A stretch of 9,523 nt of DNA from JBFGFG01 sp041627475. GTDB taxonomy: Bacteria > Actinomycetota > Nitriliruptoria > Nitriliruptorales > Nitriliruptoraceae. The stretch covers positions 1 to 9,523 of the forward strand of contig JBFKQZ010000116.1 in assembly GCA_041627475.1 (NCBI GenBank), written 5' to 3'. The notes beneath the pieces are model-generated. The model saw only the letters and a list, made by a program, of their open reading frames with translations, searched no databases and had not been told where the DNA came from. Each line of letters opens with the position of its first letter. Within the stretch, counting starts at the first letter, position 1. The position numbers and the translations under genes were made by a program. Below, piece by piece: positions 5,507 to 9,523 of this stretch.

Positions 5507-6705
5507 GTCGCCTCCAGTCGTCGCAGCGGCACGAGTCGTTCGGCCCGGGACAGGCCGCCGTGCTGCCCGCGGTGGCGCCCACCGTGGGGGTCCACCCGCT
5601 CGTGCACGAGCGTCCCGTGTCGTGCCAGCACGACGATGTCACCGACGTGGCGTCGTGCCGTCGGGCTCGGGTCCGGTCCGAACAGCGGCAGCGCGGTCGC
5701 GCGGTCGAGGACGAGGGCGCGGTCGCCCAGCTCGCTGCGCCAGCGTCCGGCGACCGCCGCTGCGTCCGCGCCCGGCTCCAGTGCGAGCTGGCGGACGCGT
5801 GGCTCCCCGGCCAGCACCCGGACACCCTCGAGCAGCGTCGGGTGGTCGGCCAGCTCCACGACGTCCTCGTCGGGCACCGTCAGCATCCCGTGGTCGGAGG
5901 TGACGAGCACGGTCACGTCGTCCGGCAGCCGCCGCCGCAGGTCCGCCAGCGCGGCGTCCACGTCGCTCACGGCGTCGCACCACGCCGGGGAGCAGGCGCC
6001 CTCGGTGTGGCCGGCCCAGTCCACGAGCGGGTGGTGGCAGTACGCGAGCGCGGCGCCGTCCGCACGGGCGACGGCCTCGACCGCCAGGTCGAGCGTCGGG
6101 GTCAGCCCGCGCGCGGTGCGTCGCTCCCCGCCGCGCAGCGCGGCCCGCGTGAGGCCCGAGTCGGGGAAGTCGTCGTCCACGACGACGGTCACGGCGATCC
6201 CGTCCTCGGCAGCGCGCTCCAGCGCCGTGGGGTGGGGCTGCAGTGCCTCCGGGACGACCTCGGACCGCGCGTCGTAGCCGCCACCGCGCAGACCGATGCG
6301 CCATCCGAGGCCGTTGAGCGGGTGGTCGTGGCCCGGCAGCGCGAACGCGTAGCCGACCAGCCCGTGCCGGGACGGCGGCAGGCCGGTGCCGATCGAGGCG
6401 ATGCTGGCCACCGTCGTGCTCGGGAAGACCGCGTCGACGTCCTCGCCCGGCAGCCGTCGCAGCAGGGGCGCGACGTCGGGCACGCGCGCGAGCTGCCGCG
6501 ACCCGAGGCCGTCCACGACCAGCACGACGACCTTCGACGTCCGCAGACCCGCGCCGAGCGGCGGCGGCTCCTCACCACGCAGGTGTGCCGTGACCGCCGG
6601 CACGAGGTCGGCCAGGCTGTGGCTGCCGTAGCGGGGTGCCTCCAGCGCCGCCGGGTCGTCCGGGACGGCGACGTCGACCGGGCTGGTCGGCAGCGGCGTG
6701 GTCAC
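5503..6705 (-). CDS. Alkaline-phosphatase-superfamily phosphodiesterase / nucleotide pyrophosphatase-like protein
   Basis: A 400-residue protein of the type I phosphodiesterase/nucleotide pyrophosphatase group, two-zinc enzymes that hydrolyse phosphodiesters or phosphomonoesters. All expected active-site positions are visible: D65 in VVDGLG, nucleophile T98 in FPSTT (94-98), D229 and H233 in LVDWAGHTEG (227-236), D271 and H272 in TSDHGM (269-274), and H382 in GQHGG (380-384). There is no signal peptide or membrane helix, so it appears cytoplasmic, unlike many exported relatives. The start is a GTG at 6705, 3 bases after the dehydrogenase stop; no strong ribosome binding site is seen, so it probably relies on re-initiation. 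No other in-frame start lies close downstream. It is the middle gene of a tight operon with a D-2-hydroxyacid dehydrogenase and a racemase. Its substrate cannot be read from the sequence. Confidence 0.93.
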   Translation of the reverse strand: MTTPLPTSPVDVAVPDDPAALEAPRYGSHSLADLVPAVTAHLRGEEPPPLGAGLRTSKVVVLVVDGLGSRQLARVPDVAPLLRRLPGEDVDAVFPSTTVASIASIGTGLPPSRHGLVGYAFALPGHDHPLNGLGWRIGLRGGGYDARSEVVPEALQPHPTALERAAEDGIAVTVVVDDDFPDSGLTRAALRGGERRTARGLTPTLDLAVEAVARADGAALAYCHHPLVDWAGHTEGACSPAWCDAVSDVDAALADLRRRLPDDVTVLVTSDHGMLTVPDEDVVELADHPTLLEGVRVLAGEPRVRQLALEPGADAAAVAGRWRSELGDRALVLDRATALPLFGPDPSPTARRHVGDIVVLARHGTLVHERVDPHGGRHRGQHGGLSRAERLVPLRRLEAT

Positions 6706-6708
6706 CGG

Positions 6709-7614
6709 TCAGTAGCCGAGGTCGGGGTCGACGAGACCGAGCAGCGGCTCGTCGGCGATGCGTCGCCGCACGTTCTCTCGGACCCGGGTGGCCAGGAGGG
6801 GCCGCCCCATCGCCTTGGTGTTGGCGGTGTGCGGGGTGATGAGCGCCCCCTCGAGCTCCCACAGGGGGTGGTCGTCGGGGAGCGGCTCCGGGTCGGTGAC
6901 GTCGAGCCCGGCCGCGCGGAGCGACCCCGAGCGCAGCGCCTCGACGAGCGCGTCGGTGGCCACGTGCTGCCCGCGGGCGACGTTGACGAGGACGGCATGG
7001 TCGGGGAGCGCAGCGAGCAGGTCGGCGTCCACGATGCGCTCGGTCTCCGGCGTCAGCGCGAGCGCCAGCACGAGTGCGTCGGTCCGGGTGGCGACCTCGG
7101 GGAGCCGGTCGGGACCCACGACCTCCTCGGCGCCCTCGAGCTCGCGCGGGTGACGGGTCACGACGGTCACGTGGCAGCCGAAGCCGCCGAGGAGCCGAAG
7201 GAACGAGGTCGTGATCGCGCCGCCGCCCAGCACCGTGACCCGGGCCCCGAGCAGGTTGCGCCCGTGGTCGCTCGTCCACGTCCCTGCACGGGCGTACTGC
7301 TGCAGGTCGCGGCAGCAGGCGAGCAGCAGGGCGAGGGCCATCTCGGCGACGGGCTCGGCGTAGACGCCCTTGCCGCAGGTCCACACCCGGTCGTGGTCGA
7401 GCACGTCGAGGAAGGGGTCGATCCCGGCGAACGGCAGCTGGACCCACGGCAGGTCCGGTCGCTCCTCGAGGACGGCAGCGAGCCCCGCGGCGTCGTACGG
7501 GTCCGCCCAGACCACGCCATCGGCGTCCGCGAGTTCGCCGGCCTCGCCACCGCCCTCGCGCACGGCCTCGGCCAGCCACGGGGCGCGCCCCTCGGGCAGC
7601 ACGGCGATCCGCAC
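6709..7614 (-). CDS. D-isomer-specific 2-hydroxyacid dehydrogenase
   Basis: A 301-residue NAD(P)-dependent enzyme that interconverts a 2-oxoacid and a D-2-hydroxyacid; glyoxylate/hydroxypyruvate reductase-like enzymes have similar length. The catalytic triad is visible: R214 in NVARG (211-215), E243 in DPEPLP (241-246) and H262 in ITPHTA (259-264). The dinucleotide-binding loop is GGGAIT (130-135), with Thr in place of the third Gly of the usual GxGxxG. RHP (154-156) after the second strand could favour NADPH; that is inference. The GTG start at 7614 is chosen because GAGGAG (plus 7620-7625) sits 5 bases upstream and the protein then begins with the expected first strand, RIAVLPEG. A longer reading from 7767 would overlap murI. 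It is the first gene of the three-gene minus-strand operon and is divergent from murI. Confidence 0.93.
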   Translation of the reverse strand: MRIAVLPEGRAPWLAEAVREGGGEAGELADADGVVWADPYDAAGLAAVLEERPDLPWVQLPFAGIDPFLDVLDHDRVWTCGKGVYAEPVAEMALALLLACCRDLQQYARAGTWTSDHGRNLLGARVTVLGGGAITTSFLRLLGGFGCHVTVVTRHPRELEGAEEVVGPDRLPEVATRTDALVLALALTPETERIVDADLLAALPDHAVLVNVARGQHVATDALVEALRSGSLRAAGLDVTDPEPLPDDHPLWELEGALITPHTANTKAMGRPLLATRVRENVRRRIADEPLLGLVDPDLGY

Positions 7615-7619
7615 GCGGG

Positions 7620-7625
7620 CTCCTC
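7620..7625 (-). promoter_or_regulatory. Ribosome binding site fixing the dehydrogenase start
   Basis: On the minus strand this reads GAGGAG, 5 bases before the GTG at 7614. It decides against the longer frame that would begin at 7767 inside murI. Confidence 0.75.
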
Positions 7626-7640
7626 TCGTCGTCGCCGGGG

Positions 7641-7656
7641 AACCTACCGGTAGCGT
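7641..7656. promoter_or_regulatory. Divergent promoter/operator candidate between the dehydrogenase operon and murI
   Basis: The 69-base divergent gap holds a perfect 10-base palindrome, CTACCGGTAG, at 7644-7653. TAGCGT (7651-7656, plus) and TAGGTT (minus strand, plus positions 7641-7646) each fit the loose TANNNT -10 pattern and overlap the two palindrome ends, one for each direction. No clear -35 boxes were found. Both transcripts must start in or near this short gap unless they arise inside coding sequence, so a shared control site is reasonable, but it is inferred from layout. Confidence 0.45.
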
Positions 7657-7674
7657 CGGCGCCTCCCGCCTGAC

Positions 7675-7679
7675 GGAGG
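7675..7679 (+). promoter_or_regulatory. Ribosome binding site of murI
   Basis: GGAGG lies 4 bases before GTG 7684 but only 1 base before GTG 7681. The spacing favours 7684 as the murI start, though both codons are GTG and in frame. Confidence 0.65.
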
Positions 7680-7683
7680 GGTG

Positions 7684-8499
7684 GTGCAGGACAGCCCGAT
7701 CGGAGTCTTCGACTCCGGGCTCGGTGGGCTCACGGTCATCCAGGCACTCGCCGACCTGCTGCCCCACGAGGACCTGCTCTACCTCGGGGACACGGCCCGC
7801 TACCCCTACGGCCCGCGACCCGCCGACGAGCTGCGCCGGTTCTCGCTCGAGCTCGGCTGGTGGCTGGTCGGCGAGGGCGTGAAGATGATCGTGGTCGCGT
7901 GCAACTCGGCCACCGCCGCGGCGCTCACGACCCTGCGGGCCACGCTGCCCGTCCCGGTCATCGGCGTGGTGGAGCCGGGTGTCCGGGCAGCGATGAGCGC
8001 CACCACGACCGGGGACGTCGCCGTCATCGGCACCGAGATGACGGTGCGGTCACGCGTCTACGACGACGTCGCGGCCGAGCTCGACAGCGGGCTCCGGTTG
8101 CGTTCGCGGGCCTGCCCGGTGTTCGTCGAGCTGGTCGAGTCCGGCGCGACCACCGGCCCGCGGGCACGGGAGATCGTCGCAGCCGAGCTCGCCGGCCTGG
8201 TGGACGAGGTGGACACCCTCGTCCTCGGATGCACGCACTTCCCGCTGCTCGGCCGCACGCTGTCCGAGGTCGTCGGTCGGCGCGTCACGCTCGTGTCCTC
8301 CGCCGACGAGACCGCGTTCGAGGTCCGTGACCTGCTGCAGCGCACCGGACTCGGGCGTGGCGGAACCAATCGCGGCGCTCGTCGGTTTGTCACCTCGGGA
8401 GATCCCGCCCGCTTCGCCGAGCTCGGCGAGCGCTTCCTCGGCTGGCCGCTGGGTCGCGTGGAGCAGTGGGACCCCGCCCAGACCCCCGCGACGCCCTGA
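7684..8499 (+). CDS. murI: Glutamate racemase
   Basis: MurI converts L-glutamate to D-glutamate for peptidoglycan stem peptides, in the cytoplasm and without a cofactor. The 271-residue product has the full signature: PIGVFDSGLGGLTV near the N-terminus (D10, S11), YPYGPR (40-45), the first catalytic cysteine C73 in VACNSATA, and the second, C183, in LGCTHFPLL with H185 beside it. Length and motifs are normal. Start choice is GTG 7684 on ribosome-binding-site spacing; GTG 7681 would add one residue. The C-terminal tail (from about 224) is rich in Gly and Arg at first and ends in a Pro/Thr stretch, which is variable in the family. It is followed 10 bases later by a thioredoxin-like lipoprotein gene whose ribosome binding site overlaps the murI stop. 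Two racemase-superfamily genes therefore sit in this window, and only this one has the standard Cys/Cys pair. Confidence 0.97.
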   Translation: MQDSPIGVFDSGLGGLTVIQALADLLPHEDLLYLGDTARYPYGPRPADELRRFSLELGWWLVGEGVKMIVVACNSATAAALTTLRATLPVPVIGVVEPGVRAAMSATTTGDVAVIGTEMTVRSRVYDDVAAELDSGLRLRSRACPVFVELVESGATTGPRAREIVAAELAGLVDEVDTLVLGCTHFPLLGRTLSEVVGRRVTLVSSADETAFEVRDLLQRTGLGRGGTNRGARRFVTSGDPARFAELGERFLGWPLGRVEQWDPAQTPATP

Positions 8500-8509
8500 G
8501 GACCGCCCG

Positions 8510-9118
8510 ATGACGCTCCGCCCCGCAGCCGTGCTGCTCGCCCTCGCACTCACCGCCGCGGCGTGCGCCGGGACCGCTGCACCCGACCTCGCGGACGGGG
8601 ACCGGACGGTCGAGGAGGCAGCCGCTGCAGCCGCCGAGGAGGCAACGGGGCCGGACGTGGCGGAGGACGCTGCCGGCGATGACGCGGCCGGGGAGGAGCC
8701 GGCGACCGTCGAGGCACTGTGGTGGACGGCGTCGACCGTCACCGACGGCGAGCTGTTCGACGCGGCCGACCTCAGTGGCGGCAACGTCGTGCTGTGGCTG
8801 TGGGCACCGTGGTGCTCGGTGTGCAACCGCGAGGCCCCCGAGGTCGCCGAGGCGCTCGCCGACCTGCCCGATGACGTGACCGTGATCGGCGTCGCCGGCC
8901 GCGACGACCTCGGGCCGATGCGCGACTTCATCGCCGAGCACGGGTTGGAGGACATGACCCACGTCGTGGACGCCAACGGCGCGGTGTGGGCGTCCTACGG
9001 CATCAGCTACCAGCCCGCCTGGGTCTTCATCGACGGCGCGGGCAACACTGCCGTCGCCGCGGGTGCCCTCGGCTACGACGGCCTGTTCGCCGGCATCGAC
9101 CAGGTCTTCCGGAGCTGA
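8510..9118 (+). CDS. Thioredoxin-like (DsbE/Mpt53-type) lipoprotein
   Basis: A 202-residue exported thiol-disulfide protein. Residues 1-18 form a signal peptide ending in TAAAC, so C19 is probably lipidated; the lipobox lacks the usual Leu at -3 and is slightly weak. Residues 20-66 are an Ala/Glu/Asp-rich low-complexity linker. A thioredoxin domain follows, with the active site WCSVC (C102, C105) in WLWAPWCSVCNREAP and the cis-proline P169 in YQPAWVF. The segments VIGVAGRDDLGPM and ANGAVWASYGISYQPAWVF closely recall secreted mycobacterial Mpt53/DsbE. It likely oxidises or reduces disulfides of exported proteins; direction cannot be told from sequence. ATG 8510 is preceded by GAGGA (8498-8502), which overlaps the murI stop, with a 7-base spacer, so it appears co-transcribed with murI. 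Its stop is only 4 bases from the convergent DUF2752 gene. Confidence 0.93.
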   Translation: MTLRPAAVLLALALTAAACAGTAAPDLADGDRTVEEAAAAAAEEATGPDVAEDAAGDDAAGEEPATVEALWWTASTVTDGELFDAADLSGGNVVLWLWAPWCSVCNREAPEVAEALADLPDDVTVIGVAGRDDLGPMRDFIAEHGLEDMTHVVDANGAVWASYGISYQPAWVFIDGAGNTAVAAGALGYDGLFAGIDQVFRS

Positions 9119-9122
9119 TCGC

Positions 9123-9523
9123 TCAGGTCGCGCCGGAGGCGAACCACGCGAACCACGGCAGGTTGCGCACGACGAGCCAGACCGGCAGCAGCACCGAGAG
9201 CCCGACCGCGACCCGGGTGGGGACGCGGGGTGGGTGCGGCCGTCGGCCGCGCTCGTGGCGCCACCAGGCGACGAGGCCCCACAGCAGCATCGGGACGAGC
9301 GCGACGAACACCAGGTTGTGGTCCATCGCCAGCACGAGGTCGCCGCGCGTGAGCGCCCGGGTGGCGCGCATCGCGCCACAGCCGGGACAGTCCAGCCCAC
9401 CCGTGACCCACTTGAACGGGCAGAGGCCCAGCGCGCCCGGCTGGTTCGGGTCGACGACGTTCACGACGGCGCAGACCCCGAGCGCGGCTGCCGCCGCCAG
9501 CGCGGGGCGGACCGGTCGCCCGC
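9123..9523 (-). CDS. DUF2752 family membrane protein (5' end outside window)
   Basis: The minus-strand frame is open from the window edge to the TGA at 9123-9125, giving 132 visible residues. The GTG at 9464 would cut the first helix and is not a likely start. Visible features are a helix at about 7-24 (ALAAAAALGVCAVVNVVDP), the family signature CP-F (34-36) and LDCPGCGAMRA (43-53), then GD, A and HN at 60-69. A second helix spans about 70-87, a basic loop (HERGRRPHPPR) follows, and a third helix spans about 103-120. This arrangement matches DUF2752, a small three-helix membrane family of unknown function with a conserved CPxCGxxR motif. The cysteines might bind metal or be redox-active, which would fit the neighbouring thioredoxin lipoprotein, but that is speculation. 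The gene converges on that lipoprotein gene with no room for a terminator between them. Confidence 0.9.
   Translation of the reverse strand, partial: GRPVRPALAAAAALGVCAVVNVVDPNQPGALGLCPFKWVTGGLDCPGCGAMRATRALTRGDLVLAMDHNLVFVALVPMLLWGLVAWWRHERGRRPHPPRVPTRVAVGLSVLLPVWLVVRNLPWFAWFASGAT

Noticed and set aside
5560..7653. A 697-codon open frame on the plus strand opposite the phosphodiesterase and dehydrogenase
   Set aside because: The minus-strand genes keep full catalytic motifs, while this frame is Arg/Gly/Val-rich with no recognisable fold. It is a composition artefact.
7615..7767. A longer N-terminus for the dehydrogenase starting at 7767 on the minus strand
   Set aside because: It would overlap the first 84 bases of murI, and the extra residues look non-native. 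The GTG at 7614 has GAGGAG 5 bases upstream and gives the expected first strand of the fold.
8477..8489. CCCAGACCCCCGC near the end of murI, identical to 2553-2565 in the leuC-leuD gap
   Set aside because: It is a C-rich 13-base match inside coding sequence with no hairpin partner. Chance is a sufficient explanation at this base composition.
9123..9464. The DUF2752 protein as a complete gene starting at GTG 9464
   Set aside because: The frame stays open to the window edge, and the residues upstream of 9464 complete a hydrophobic helix that family members have before the VDPN-like segment.

Overview
The window is GC-rich, densely packed bacterial chromosome. The codon use (third positions almost all G or C), GTG starts, strong GGAGG-type ribosome binding sites, AccE-like small ORF and Mpt53-like thioredoxin lipoprotein all point to an actinobacterium. 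A deep-branching lineage such as Nitriliruptoria or a relative is my guess from the overall feel of the proteins, and it is not demonstrated here. No rRNA, tRNA, CRISPR array, insertion sequence or phage gene was seen, and no gap between genes exceeds about 130 bases.

Left third (2-4199, plus strand): a leucine biosynthesis cluster. It holds the C-terminal half of 2-isopropylmalate synthase (leuA, cut by the window edge), an unrecognised 63-residue protein, and both subunits of 3-isopropylmalate dehydratase (leuC, leuD). A membrane-anchored HExxH metallopeptidase follows leuD within 10 bases and is probably translated from the same message. leuB is not in view. LeuA makes 2-isopropylmalate and LeuCD isomerises it to 3-isopropylmalate. 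The three gaps before leuD each hold GC-rich hairpins, and two of them share 13-base words, so they look like copies of a dispersed palindromic repeat.

Middle (4251-7614, minus strand): a lipoprotein with an I78-inhibitor-like C-terminal domain, and upstream of it a tight three-gene operon. In transcription order the operon is a D-2-hydroxyacid dehydrogenase, an alkaline-phosphatase-superfamily phosphodiesterase and an aspartate/glutamate racemase-family protein. The dehydrogenase and phosphodiesterase are 3 bases apart, and the phosphodiesterase and racemase overlap by 4 bases. A 9-base-pair hairpin lies between the convergent metallopeptidase and lipoprotein genes.

Right part (7684-9523): glutamate racemase (murI) is divergent from the dehydrogenase across a 69-base gap that contains a perfect 10-base palindrome. 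murI is followed within 10 bases by a DsbE/Mpt53-like thioredoxin lipoprotein. A DUF2752 membrane protein converges on it from the right edge with only 4 bases between stop codons.

Most of the window is ordinary core metabolism. I did not find a convincing new multi-gene system. The points most worth checking are the hairpin repeats inside the leu cluster, the conserved-looking small ORF between leuA and leuC, the atypical Thr/Cys active site of the racemase-family protein, and the membrane metallopeptidase tied to leuD.
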